Made by a program: the position numbers and the translations under genes
Shown: positions 15,758 through 23,308 of the stretch, in pieces
How the letters are laid out: each line of letters opens with the position of its first letter
How positions within the stretch are numbered: position 1 is the first letter of the stretch
Origin: a virus
Direction: 5' to 3' (one strand)
Virus record (IMG/VR): IMGVR_UViG_3300035670_000037
Location: 1 to 64,000 of that record
DNA: 64,000 nt
Notes under the pieces: generated by a model
What the model was told of the DNA's origin: nothing
The model's database searches: none
The model's input: only the letters and a program-made list of their open reading frames with translations

Positions 15758-15831
15758 AGCCTTGTAACTCAGTTGGTTAGAGTACCTGACTCATAATCAG
15801 GAAGTCGTGGGTTCGAGCCCCACCGAGGCTA
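15758..15831 (+). tRNA. tRNA-Met or tRNA-Ile2 (CAT)
   Basis: Acceptor AGCCTTG/CGAGGCT, D arm ACTCAGTTGGTTAGAGT, anticodon stem CCTGA/TCAGG with loop CTCATAA, T arm GTGGG/CCCAC with TTCGAGC. Nearly identical to the tRNA at 20389 except in the acceptor stem, so the two arose by duplication. The flanks 15643-15757 and 15832-16004 contain no other gene I can support; TTTATCCTTTCC/GGAAAGGAT near 15903-15940 is a hairpin. Confidence 0.92.
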
Positions 15832-16004
15832 CTAGTATACTTGAAATGATATATAGTATATGAAATTCCCGCTTTCGGTACCATGTTACTGATATAAATA
15901 AATTTATCCTTTCCAAGAGTGGGTGGGTGTAGGAAAGGATTTAATATTTATCGAACTTGCTTTAAAAATAAATGATTACTTAACCTTTTTAAATAAATAA
16001 AATT

Positions 16005-16574
16005 ATGAAAAAACTATTATTAGTAGTATTCACATTGTTACTTTCAACAATATCTTTTGCACAAACAGATTCAACATTTCTATCTAAAGTAGAAACAAAA
16101 GCCGTGACAAACGTAGATCAATTCATTACAAAACATCAACCTACATTTGACGAAAAACTAGGGCAATTGTGGGAATTTGCAAAAACAACCACTACCTCCA
16201 TGTACGAAGCGTTTGTAAGATACTTAATTGTAAAAGATTCTTATCCAATTATGCTTTGGTTGGTGTTCTTATTAGTATCTTATATACTTTACAGCAGGTT
16301 AAACAAATTTGTAAGTAAAAATAATACTTTGTTTGACAGCCTAAGTACTAGTGAAAAATTCACAGAATATGAGAGGATGATGGTAGAACATAGGAATAAT
16401 TATAGAAAAGTTCTAAACATGTTGTATAATTCACTACCTACTATTCTAATATATTCTGCCTTTGTTTATACAGTAGTAAAAATAGTACCTTATATTTACA
16501 ATATTGTACTTCTACTTATCGCTCCTGAAGCAAGAGTTTTAATCGAAATAACTAACATCTATAAAAGTTTGTAA
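16005..16574 (+). CDS. Exported membrane protein, 189 aa
   Basis: Signal peptide MKKLLLVVFTLLLSTISFAQ with the Bacteroidota-style cleavage before AQ or after it, then a soluble stretch and three further hydrophobic segments (YPIMLWLVFLLVSYILY, LPTILIYSAFVYTVVKIV, YIYNIVLLLIAP). No family recognised. First of three consecutive membrane or exported proteins separated by 2-4 bases, so an envelope-directed operon. Confidence 0.75.
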   Translation: MKKLLLVVFTLLLSTISFAQTDSTFLSKVETKAVTNVDQFITKHQPTFDEKLGQLWEFAKTTTTSMYEAFVRYLIVKDSYPIMLWLVFLLVSYILYSRLNKFVSKNNTLFDSLSTSEKFTEYERMMVEHRNNYRKVLNMLYNSLPTILIYSAFVYTVVKIVPYIYNIVLLLIAPEARVLIEITNIYKSL

Positions 16575-16576
16575 AA

Positions 16577-17383
16577 ATGTCAGGAAGCCTTTATAAAAAC
16601 GTAGATAAAAAAAGAGTTTTAGCAGAACAAGCTGCTAAAAAATTAGAGTCGCTGTCGATTGGATATGACCCAATAAATGCTGTAAAGTCAGACTTAAGAC
16701 ATTCAACTGTATTAGAAAAAGAGGCTGAAAGTATTCATAGAGAGAATATAGAAATTAACGCTCTTTCAAAAAAATACGGAGGAAGAGTAATAGATAGAAA
16801 AGATTTAGCTCATTATATACTATCTTCAAACATGGTTTTAAGAGAAGTATCTCATTATAAAGCTGATTTATCTAAAGAAGTTTTAACTGCAATTAAAGAT
16901 TTTGCTGATAAAAACGGAATTGATTTGAGAATGTATTCTAGTAATTTTAAAATACTAGCTCCTAAAAAATACTTTAACGAAAAAAATAGAAAGGTAGATA
17001 ATGTAAAACATAATGTTTATTATTTACCAGCAGAAAATGGCGGATGGGACACTGATAAATTTGTAGAAGTATATGGTTCAGATTTTGAATACGGATTTTT
17101 TGCACCAATTACAGAAGCATTTTCAGTAGAAACCTACAATGAGCGTAATATAGTGCCTGGATTAAGTATACTATTTACAATATTCAATGTAATAATGTTT
17201 GCAGCTTTTATAGCAACAGGTTTTGAGGTATTAAGTATTGGAATTATGTTTTTTTACCTTATTATCAATGTAGTATTGTTAATAGTAATAACAGTTTTTT
17301 ATAACGGGATATTTAAATCAAAAGAATATTTAAATGATATAAATATTAAAGACGTATTAAGAGAAGGACAAGGAAAAATATAA
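16577..17383 (+). CDS. Membrane protein, 268 aa
   Basis: Soluble N-terminal 190 residues with charged helices, then two C-terminal membrane segments (GLSILFTIFNVIMFAAFIATG and SIGIMFFYLIINVVLLIVI) and a short tail. Topology is that of a tail-anchored cytoplasmic protein. Unknown function; operon with 16005 and 17388. Confidence 0.75.
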   Translation: MSGSLYKNVDKKRVLAEQAAKKLESLSIGYDPINAVKSDLRHSTVLEKEAESIHRENIEINALSKKYGGRVIDRKDLAHYILSSNMVLREVSHYKADLSKEVLTAIKDFADKNGIDLRMYSSNFKILAPKKYFNEKNRKVDNVKHNVYYLPAENGGWDTDKFVEVYGSDFEYGFFAPITEAFSVETYNERNIVPGLSILFTIFNVIMFAAFIATGFEVLSIGIMFFYLIINVVLLIVITVFYNGIFKSKEYLNDINIKDVLREGQGKI

Positions 17384-17387
17384 AGTT

Positions 17388-17687
17388 ATGAAAAAAATAG
17401 CATTGCTAATATTATTTATTGTTTTAGGTTTTTCAACCCTTGCTTGGAATATCTCTCCACAAGAAACAGTAATCGTAGAAAAAGAATTAGAAACTAACAT
17501 CGATACGGAAGATGCTTTCAAAAAGTATAAAGTAGTAGAAGATGATGATTTCAAAATGATACCAAAAGTAGACGTATATAGAAGGTTTAAATATATTAAA
17601 GAAAAATCTATAGTTCCTTTTATATACAAAAAAACTACTTTTGTAGAATCTTCTACAGTGATAGAAGAAAACAATTGTGGATGTTAA
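17388..17687 (+). CDS. Exported protein, 99 aa
   Basis: Signal-peptide-like start MKKIALLILFIVLGFSTLAW, then an acidic and basic mixed region ending in NNCGC. The final Cys pair may form a disulphide or bind metal. Ends just before the first copy of the large structured RNA and the 11-base word at 17691. Confidence 0.7.
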   Translation: MKKIALLILFIVLGFSTLAWNISPQETVIVEKELETNIDTEDAFKKYKVVEDDDFKMIPKVDVYRRFKYIKEKSIVPFIYKKTTFVESSTVIEENNCGC

Positions 17688-17690
17688 TAC

Positions 17691-17701
17691 TCCACACTCA
17701 A
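17691..17701 (+). repeat. Recurring 11-base word TCCACACTCAA
   Basis: Exact copies at 17691, 20476, 21916, 23624, 34002, 41632 and 53219; one-mismatch copies at 10001, 11624, 14784, 26863, 27447 and 30874. All are on the plus strand. About half lie between genes, often just before an ATG; the others lie inside genes in different reading frames and encode different residues. Nucleotide-level conservation is therefore implied. Function unknown. Confidence 0.75.
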
Positions 17702-17702
17702 T

Positions 17703-18295
17703 AAACTATGTATGTGGTGTGAAGTCTGCACCAACAACTTAAATCTCAGTAAAAGAGCAGATAACTGAAGAGCCACACAGTTTATAATAATAAGGCTAAA
17801 CATTGAACCTTTGTAATCAAGAGAAAACGTAGTGGGGCTAGCCTACTTTAAATCAAATTTAGACATTGATTACATAAAGATACTAATCCTGAATTGACAG
17901 GATAAATTTTAGTGCAAAAAATTAAAGCAAATGGGAGAGGTACACTCCACTAATTTTTGGAGTAATCCTAGATGTGTTGTTCCCTTGAGAAAGGAATAGT
18001 TATAAAATAAGGTGATTAATTTCCCTTTTTAGAGAATAGATATGACAAGTGCTTATCAGCTATCTCACAACACAAATGAGCTGCTATCCGTGAGGACGCA
18101 GGTACAGAAATGTACTTCTCAGCAAGTAGTTAAACGATGTGTAACAGAAAGAACTATGATAGGAAGAACCTATACGTTGAAATCTTAGTACTTAACTACG
18201 TGACCCTACTCTTATAAACTTCCAAAGACACGAAACAGAAATGTGGATACCGTGCAAGTCAATATAAGACAAGAGGGTGCTAAAACTTTTATAAA
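17703..18295 (+). ncRNA. Large structured RNA, copy 1 (~600 nt)
   Basis: Gene-free stretch sharing ordered, near-identical blocks with 37.9-39.1 kb: AGGCTAAACATTGAACC (17793), ACATAAAGATACTAATC (17872) then GAATTGACAGGAT, GGAGTAATCCTAGATGTG (17959) with GTTGTTCCCTTGAGAAAGGA, ACAACACAAATGAG (18068), CTCAGCAAGTAGTTAA, AACTACGTGACCCTACTCTT (18194), GACAAGAGGGTGCTAAAA (18268). CCCTACTCTTAT can pair with ATAAGACAAGAGGG, closing the 3' domain. It ends just before a strong terminator. Size, phage setting and tRNA-rich surroundings recall the ROOL/GOLLD classes, but assignment is not possible by eye. No group I core was recognised. Confidence 0.7.
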
Positions 18296-18305
18296 GTCAA
18301 TCATG

Positions 18306-18347
18306 TAAATTGGCTAGGATATTATAGAAAAATTCTTAGCCAATTTT
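18306..18347 (+). terminator. Rho-independent terminator of large RNA
   Basis: TAAATTGGCTA pairs with TAGCCAATTTA, with TTTTA at the end. It lies directly after the conserved 3' block of the large RNA, defining its 3' end. Confidence 0.88.
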
Positions 18348-18378
18348 AAAATTAATTATTAATATAAACAATAATACA

Positions 18379-19992
18379 ATGGCTAAATATAGATTTAAAA
18401 CCGAAGAGGAATTTAAAGCGGAGGGATTATGGAATTATAAATTAGAAACTCCAAATAAATGGAATGATGAAGGAGAAATGGATGAATATCTCGGGAAAGA
18501 TATTCCTGATAAATATAATAGTAAATGTGATAGCAAACAATCATTCGTGTATGAAGGCTGGTATTTTAATGAAAATAGTTATGTATTAAAAGAAAAAGAA
18601 GAAAAAGTTCTTCGATTTAAAAAAGATAAGTGGTATCATTATAAAAAGGGAAAAGGGTATTATTTAAGAAGTGATAGAGATAGTGAAGATATTATCCATT
18701 ATTCAGAGTACATTTATCCTTCTGATAATGAACATGAATATCAAATTAATAGTTATGATAATGAGTATGTTACAGATGAAGAAGTACCTTTAGAAGAAGT
18801 TAGAAAATATCTTCTTAAAGGACATCCTGATAGGTTTAAAAAAGATTTAAAACTTAAAGATAATGTATGGTATGAAGTTACTTTGAGTCTTAAATTTAAG
18901 CATGTTTTTAAATTTATTGGGTATTATAAGCCAGGTAAAGTAAGTTTAAAGGAAGGTCATTATGATATTAATGGTGGTAGATGGGTAAATGCAAACTGTT
19001 TTGATTTTGATTCAATCACTGATATTAAAGAGTTATCAGTAGAAGATATTCAACAATATTTACCTGAAAATCATCCAGATAAAATTACAACTCCTAAATT
19101 TGAAAAAGGAAAATGGTATAAATGGTATCAAAAAAATCATGGCTCTTTTCATTATGGTAAATTTGATAGCATTATTAATACTTCTATGAAAATGAAACCT
19201 TGGATCAGGCACTGTGATTCTTATAATGAAACAGGTAGTTTTGATATAAATAGTGCACAGCAAATTACAGAAGTTTCTTATTCAGAAATCGAACAATTTT
19301 TACCAGAAGACATGAAAGAGACTAAAGACTTTCCTAAATATTGGTTTGTAAAAAACAATAAACAACCAGAACTATTAGATTATGCAGGTCATATTAGTAA
19401 GGAGAGTCCTAAGTGGTGGGAAACATATCCTTATATAGGTTATGACGGTGTACTATCTTGTAAAGGAATACACGGTTGTGGTACTCATGCTTTCATAAAT
19501 AACGCTATAGAAGTATCATTTGAAGATTTTCTTGAAAATGTATATTATGTAAAATTTCCTGAAAAAAGAAAACAAAAATCAGAATTTGTTTTACCTGAAA
19601 AATGGTATACTAAACCAAAAACAAATGAAGAAAAGGATGTTCTTAATAAATTTGTAGTAGATTTAAAAGATAATCATTGGAAAATTGAAGACAAATATTC
19701 CTATGAACATACACCACATTTTAAAAATGGAAATTATCAAAGATCTACATGGATTGGATATGAAGATAATGACTATACTGAAATTACTTTTGAACAGTTC
19801 AAAAAATACGTTTTGAAGGATAAAAGTGTCTCTTCAACAGATACAGTCAAATATGTTATGACTGCATCAGAAGAAACAGAATTTGTTTCTAGTGTAGTAG
19901 AATTGACACCTGTTTATATTTTAAATGTAGAAGATAGTAAAATATTACCATTACCAAAAAGTATAGAATCAGTAAAAACAAAATTAAATTAA
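18379..19992 (+). CDS. Repeat protein, 537 aa
   Basis: Built of about five diverged units of 80-100 residues. Each has a short acidic helix (VEDIQQYLPENHPDK, YSEIEQFLPED, FEDFLENVYY, FEQFKKYVL) followed by a basic W-rich strand (KFEKGKWYKWYQK, LKDNVWYEV, FKKDKWYHYKKG). No family recognised. The units look like binding repeats, perhaps for carbohydrate, nucleic acid or a host protein. No signal peptide. Confidence 0.75.
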   Translation: MAKYRFKTEEEFKAEGLWNYKLETPNKWNDEGEMDEYLGKDIPDKYNSKCDSKQSFVYEGWYFNENSYVLKEKEEKVLRFKKDKWYHYKKGKGYYLRSDRDSEDIIHYSEYIYPSDNEHEYQINSYDNEYVTDEEVPLEEVRKYLLKGHPDRFKKDLKLKDNVWYEVTLSLKFKHVFKFIGYYKPGKVSLKEGHYDINGGRWVNANCFDFDSITDIKELSVEDIQQYLPENHPDKITTPKFEKGKWYKWYQKNHGSFHYGKFDSIINTSMKMKPWIRHCDSYNETGSFDINSAQQITEVSYSEIEQFLPEDMKETKDFPKYWFVKNNKQPELLDYAGHISKESPKWWETYPYIGYDGVLSCKGIHGCGTHAFINNAIEVSFEDFLENVYYVKFPEKRKQKSEFVLPEKWYTKPKTNEEKDVLNKFVVDLKDNHWKIEDKYSYEHTPHFKNGNYQRSTWIGYEDNDYTEITFEQFKKYVLKDKSVSSTDTVKYVMTASEETEFVSSVVELTPVYILNVEDSKILPLPKSIESVKTKLN

Positions 19993-20016
19993 TATTAACT
20001 TTAAAATCAAAAAAAA

Positions 20017-20358
20017 ATGAAAAATTCAAAAAATTTCGTACAAGCAGTAGAAGCAAAATTAAAAGGAGAAGATGCGTCAACCGTAGCTAAAAAAATTCAA
20101 AAACAAGCAGATTCTGCTTTCAAAGCACATATCGCTAGTCTTACAGGTGATACAATTGCATTGGAAGACGCAGTAGAATCAGCTCAAGAAGCATTAGATA
20201 ATGCTAGAATCAACAACGCTCGAACTATTTCTAATAGAAATCAGTATGTTCAAAGTTTAGTTGCTGCAAAAAATAATTTAACTGCTGCTGAAAAAGCTCT
20301 TAAAGATCATAAGGATACTATCGCATTCTTAGAAGAGCAACACGAATACATCAAATAA
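20017..20358 (+). CDS. Coiled-coil protein, 113 aa
   Basis: Ala/Lys/Glu-rich helical protein with heptad spacing (EDAVESAQEALDNARINN) resembling the 96-aa protein at 14122. Both precede a hairpin and a tRNA, so the gene-hairpin-tRNA unit may have been duplicated. Function unknown. Confidence 0.72.
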   Translation: MKNSKNFVQAVEAKLKGEDASTVAKKIQKQADSAFKAHIASLTGDTIALEDAVESAQEALDNARINNARTISNRNQYVQSLVAAKNNLTAAEKALKDHKDTIAFLEEQHEYIK

Positions 20359-20362
20359 ACAA

Positions 20363-20386
20363 ATAAGCACAGTTATCTGTGCTTAT
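20363..20386 (+). terminator. Hairpin between coiled-coil gene and tRNA
   Basis: ATAAGCACAG / CTGTGCTTAT perfect stem with a TTAT loop and no T tract; tRNA begins three bases later. Possibly a processing signal. Confidence 0.6.
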
Positions 20387-20388
20387 AA

Positions 20389-20462
20389 GGTCTTGTAACT
20401 CAGTCGGTTAGAGTACCTGACTCATAATCAGGAAGTCGTGGGTTCGAGCCCCACCGAGACCA
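20389..20462 (+). tRNA. tRNA-Met or tRNA-Ile2 (CAT)
   Basis: Acceptor GGTCTTG/CGAGACC; the rest is the same as the tRNA at 15758 apart from one D-loop base. Anticodon loop CTCATAA. Two copies with different acceptor stems suggest different amino-acid identities, for example one Met and one Ile2. Confidence 0.92.
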
Positions 20463-20486
20463 CTAAAACATTAACTCCACACTCAA

Positions 20487-21362
20487 ATGAATAAATACTG
20501 TGTAGAACGTAATATTTCAAATTTTGAAGAAGTTAATAAACTATTTTCAGAATTATATAATAAGATTTATAAAGGTAAAGGAGTTTGCATAGAAAGAGGA
20601 CAAATTCGTGATTATTTACATTACCCTTATATAGATAACAAAAAGGTTGTAAGCTCATATATAAGTAAAGGTTATAAAAAAATAACATTAACAGAATTAA
20701 AAAGTATGATAATGAGTAATAAAAAATATACTAAACAAGATTGGTTAGATGGTAAGATTGCTTTGATTAACCATCCTGAAGATAAAGTATACTTACAATC
20801 ATTCTTTCAAGAATGTAATCAGCTTAATTCTAAACCTATTTTATCAAGCGGATATTATAGATGTGACACCAGTTCTTCATATAAAGGAATGTGGGTAAGA
20901 GAAGCATTTACGTCTTTACCAAAAGTCAGAATAAAAGAGTTGATTATAAATGACATTTGTGGACAAAAAATAATAGGTTATAAACTAAAAAAAGAGTATT
21001 TCAAATACGTTGATGTCATTAATCAATTAGTGTTTTATGTATATGGAGATTTTAATGCGGAAGACGTAATAGATTCCACAATGACACAAACTTTGAAGAT
21101 ATTAGAAAAATCCAAGATATTAGATAAATGGTTTGATGAAGTTTATTTCAAAGAACCAAAATTACCTATAATAAATAAATATGAAGGCAAGTATCATAAA
21201 AATAGCCATATATCTTATGGTTGTGCAGAGTTGCCTTTAGAATGGTTTATATCTGATAAAAATAGAAGTATGACTTCGATAACTCTTAATTCAGGAGCAG
21301 TACTTTCAAAATCAGATATAGAACAAATAAAAGAATACCTTATTTATCAAAATAATAAATAA
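20487..21362 (+). CDS. Hypothetical protein, 291 aa
   Basis: No family recognised. Mixed alpha/beta composition, with a middle segment YTKQDWLDGKIALINHPEDK that resembles short lure motifs of phage proteins with SKQD.. starts, and a C-terminal RSMTSITLNSGAVLSK. The 11-base word TCCACACTCAA ends one base before its ATG (20476-20486). Confidence 0.75.
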   Translation: MNKYCVERNISNFEEVNKLFSELYNKIYKGKGVCIERGQIRDYLHYPYIDNKKVVSSYISKGYKKITLTELKSMIMSNKKYTKQDWLDGKIALINHPEDKVYLQSFFQECNQLNSKPILSSGYYRCDTSSSYKGMWVREAFTSLPKVRIKELIINDICGQKIIGYKLKKEYFKYVDVINQLVFYVYGDFNAEDVIDSTMTQTLKILEKSKILDKWFDEVYFKEPKLPIINKYEGKYHKNSHISYGCAELPLEWFISDKNRSMTSITLNSGAVLSKSDIEQIKEYLIYQNNK

Positions 21363-21370
21363 TAATGGTA

Positions 21371-21441
21371 GGTGCCATAGCTCAGTAGGTAGAGCTGTGA
21401 CGACGGTCATGAAAGCATAGGTTCGAACCCTATTGGCACCA
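21371..21441 (+). tRNA. tRNA-like gene with unusual anticodon arm
   Basis: Acceptor GGTGCCA/TGGCACC, D arm GCTCAGTAGGTAGAGC and T arm ATAGG/CCTAT with TTCGAAC are perfect. The anticodon arm is not: TGTGA/TCATG closes a 6-base loop CGACGG (or GTGAC/GTCAT a 4-base loop GACG), and no T33 is present. Anticodon could be GAC (Val) or ACG (Arg) but neither fits well. Directly upstream of the tmRNA. Confidence 0.6.
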
Positions 21442-21442
21442 C

Positions 21443-21691
21443 AGATTGACTTGTTGACTTAGTAAGCAACTTTGCAGGACGAGGGTTCGAATCCCTCCAT
21501 CTCCACTACGTTATCACATGAGTGATTGTCAGTTAAATTCCCTAGAAGTTCATCAGAGCATGGTCTGATAAAAATGGGGATGACTGGTTTCGACTGTAAA
21601 CAGAGGTACTAACGAGAGTTAATTCATAAGTAAACGGAAACGTTGTAAAAATGAACTTCGCTACTGCTAGAGCAGTGGCATAGTTCCGTTC
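21443..21691 (+). ncRNA. ssrA: Circularly permuted (two-piece) tmRNA
   Basis: The tRNA-like 3' half comes first: T arm GAGGG/CCCTC with TTCGAAT, then CATCTCC and discriminator A at 21498-21505. After a 70-base intervening loop (21506-21575) comes the 5' half GGGGATGACTGGTTTCGACTG (21576 on). GGGGATG pairs with CATCTCC, and CTGTAAA (21594-21600) with TTTGCAG (21471-21477), forming acceptor stem and P2. An open frame before TAG at 21681 ends with codons for NFATARAVA, a plausible degradation tag. This order is that of permuted ssrA genes known from alphaproteobacteria and cyanobacteria. tmRNA rescues stalled ribosomes. Confidence 0.85.
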
Positions 21692-21717
21692 GGGGAGAAC
21701 GACATCTCCCCATTTTT
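21692..21717 (+). terminator. Rho-independent terminator of tmRNA
   Basis: GGGGAG / CTCCCC stem followed by ATTTTT, nine bases after the tag stop codon. Confidence 0.9.
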
Positions 21718-21740
21718 AAAAGACTAACATTATTTAATAT

Positions 21741-22523
21741 ATGAGTACTAAAGTAAGAACTAGAGTAGCACCCTCGCCGACAGGCTTTTTTCACATCGGT
21801 ACATTGAGAACTGCTTTATTAAATTATTTATTTGCAAAAGCAAATGACGGTGAATTTATCTTAAGAATAGATGATACAGACCAAGAAAGAGGAGACCAAT
21901 CTTTAATAGATTATATCCACACTCAAATGAGTGATTTTAAGTTACAACATGATTTAACGTTTCAACAATCTGACAGATTAGACAGATACAATGAAATTGC
22001 TAGATTGATAGGTACCTTAGAAAGTGATGGTAGTATTTCTATACAAATGGATGGATACACTATGGGATTAATCAGAAGTAATGGTTTTCCTTTATATAAT
22101 TTTGCAACAGTAGTAGATGATTTTGACTACGATATTACACATATTATAAGAGGAGTTGACCATATTTCAAACGCACAAAAACAAAAAATACTATGGTATA
22201 AAATTGCTGACGCTTTAAAAAGCACTAAACAGTTTCCTGAGTTAATACATGCAGGATTATTATTAGACGGTAAGACAGGTAAAAAAATCTCTAAAAGAGA
22301 TGGTTCTGGACTAGTATCAGATTATTCTGACTATAAAAAAGAAGCTATATTAAATTGGATTCTAAAGTTAGGATGGTCACACAAAGATTCAAAATTTGAC
22401 AAACATTATCCAACATTAACAATCGACCAAATGGTCGAAGTATTTAACGGTGGAAAAATCAACCAATCTAATGTAAAAGTATTTATAGATAAGTTAGATT
22501 GGTTTAACAAGAAATTTAAATAA
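21741..22523 (+). CDS. gltX: Miniature glutamyl-tRNA synthetase-like protein
   Basis: Class I synthetase catalytic domain of 260 aa. The start RVAPSPTGFFHIGTLRTA carries the HIGH-type motif (HIGT), then FILRIDDTDQERG, YNFATVVDDFDYDITHIIRG, and the KMSKS-type motif GKKISKRDG near 207; ILNWILKLGWSHKD matches the end of the GluRS core. Compared with about 470-500 aa in bacterial GluRS, the connective insertion is cut to about 30 residues and the whole anticodon-binding half is missing. GluQ-RS (YadB) is also truncated, but it modifies queuosine and has a degenerate KMSKS. Intact motifs suggest activity on tRNA or a tRNA-like RNA. Lies 24 bases after the tmRNA terminator. Confidence 0.85.
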   Translation: MSTKVRTRVAPSPTGFFHIGTLRTALLNYLFAKANDGEFILRIDDTDQERGDQSLIDYIHTQMSDFKLQHDLTFQQSDRLDRYNEIARLIGTLESDGSISIQMDGYTMGLIRSNGFPLYNFATVVDDFDYDITHIIRGVDHISNAQKQKILWYKIADALKSTKQFPELIHAGLLLDGKTGKKISKRDGSGLVSDYSDYKKEAILNWILKLGWSHKDSKFDKHYPTLTIDQMVEVFNGGKINQSNVKVFIDKLDWFNKKFK

Positions 22524-22551
22524 TTATTCAACCTTTATTAATTTTTTTATC

Positions 22552-23169
22552 ATGAAAAAAACAGCTTTATCAGGAGTTTTCACTCCAAAAACAAAAAAAG
22601 ACGCAGTAAAATTCCAAAAATTAGCAATCGCTTTAGGTTTTGCTTGGAAAAAAGCAGGTGCGAAAGTAATCAGTCTTAAAGACGGTCAAGCCATCAAATT
22701 AAAAGACGACGTGATGGTTCCTTGTACAGCTTGTGCAGACCAAGATACTCTTACTTTAGCAACAATGGAAAAAGAAGTTATTTCTGCTAGAGAAGGTAAA
22801 TTTGTGACAAATAGAGCTTCTTTACTAGAAGTTTTTAACGAAACTAAATGTAGAGAAATCGAAGACGTCATCAAAAAAATCTTACAAGATAACTATGACA
22901 AAGCCGATAACGAAGACTTCGTTGTTCCGCAAGAATATGTAGACAGAGCTTCAGTAGAACTTTCTGACGAACAAAGAGCATATTTTGCTGCCGCAGGATT
23001 GTATATTTCACATCCTTATGATGGATATAAAGTATCTTCTGTTAACGGATCTGAAGTACCTGCCGATTTAAATCTTAGAACTAAAACTTTAACAGAAGTA
23101 GCTTCTGGTACAAAAGTAGGTTCTGTGTTTACTGATACAGACGGAAACGTGTACTTTGTTAGTAAATAA
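22552..23169 (+). CDS. Hypothetical protein, 205 aa
   Basis: Unrecognised. Codon use and GC are higher than in neighbours, suggesting high expression. Short repeated Lys/Asp-rich segments, CTACADQDT in the middle (two Cys three apart), and a beta-rich C-terminal region ending GSVFTDTDGNVYFVSK. It stands alone with its own terminator, like the 193-aa gene at 7740. Confidence 0.75.
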   Translation: MKKTALSGVFTPKTKKDAVKFQKLAIALGFAWKKAGAKVISLKDGQAIKLKDDVMVPCTACADQDTLTLATMEKEVISAREGKFVTNRASLLEVFNETKCREIEDVIKKILQDNYDKADNEDFVVPQEYVDRASVELSDEQRAYFAAAGLYISHPYDGYKVSSVNGSEVPADLNLRTKTLTEVASGTKVGSVFTDTDGNVYFVSK

Positions 23170-23175
23170 TAATAA

Positions 23176-23206
23176 AAAATCCCACTTATATTGAGTGGGA
23201 TTTTAT
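23176..23206 (+). terminator. Rho-independent terminator
   Basis: AAATCCCACT / AGTGGGATTTT around TATATTG; ends the 205-aa gene. Confidence 0.9.
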
Positions 23207-23210
23207 ACTT

Positions 23211-23281
23211 GACCTGTTCGTCTAGTGGTTAGGACAATGCGCTGCGGTGTGTAAACAGAGGTTCGAATCCTCTACAGGTTA
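23211..23281 (+). tRNA. tRNA-like gene with 6-base anticodon loop
   Basis: Acceptor GACCTGT/ACAGGTT, Glu-type D arm TCGTCTAGTGGTTAGGAC and T arm AGAGG/CCTCT match the gene at 12108. Only 21 bases separate D and T arms; the best fold is TGCGC/GTGTA (two G-T pairs) closing TGCGGT. An anticodon GCG is possible but needs a non-standard loop. Might be a defective tRNA, a decoy, or a substrate of the anticodon-blind synthetases. Confidence 0.6.
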
Positions 23282-23308
23282 CAATTAATTAACTAAATTT
23301 ATTATATT

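Noticed and set aside
17703-18295. Group I intron interrupting a gene
   Set aside because: The region holds an AAGATACTAAT-like string reminiscent of a group I core, but P7/P3 pairings were not found, the upstream gene ends with its own stop, the downstream gene has its own start, and a terminator follows.
21478-21510. Half tRNA or degraded tRNA remnant
   Set aside because: The isolated T arm and acceptor end initially looked like a fragment, but it pairs with GGGGATG and CTGTAAA downstream, as in a permuted tmRNA.
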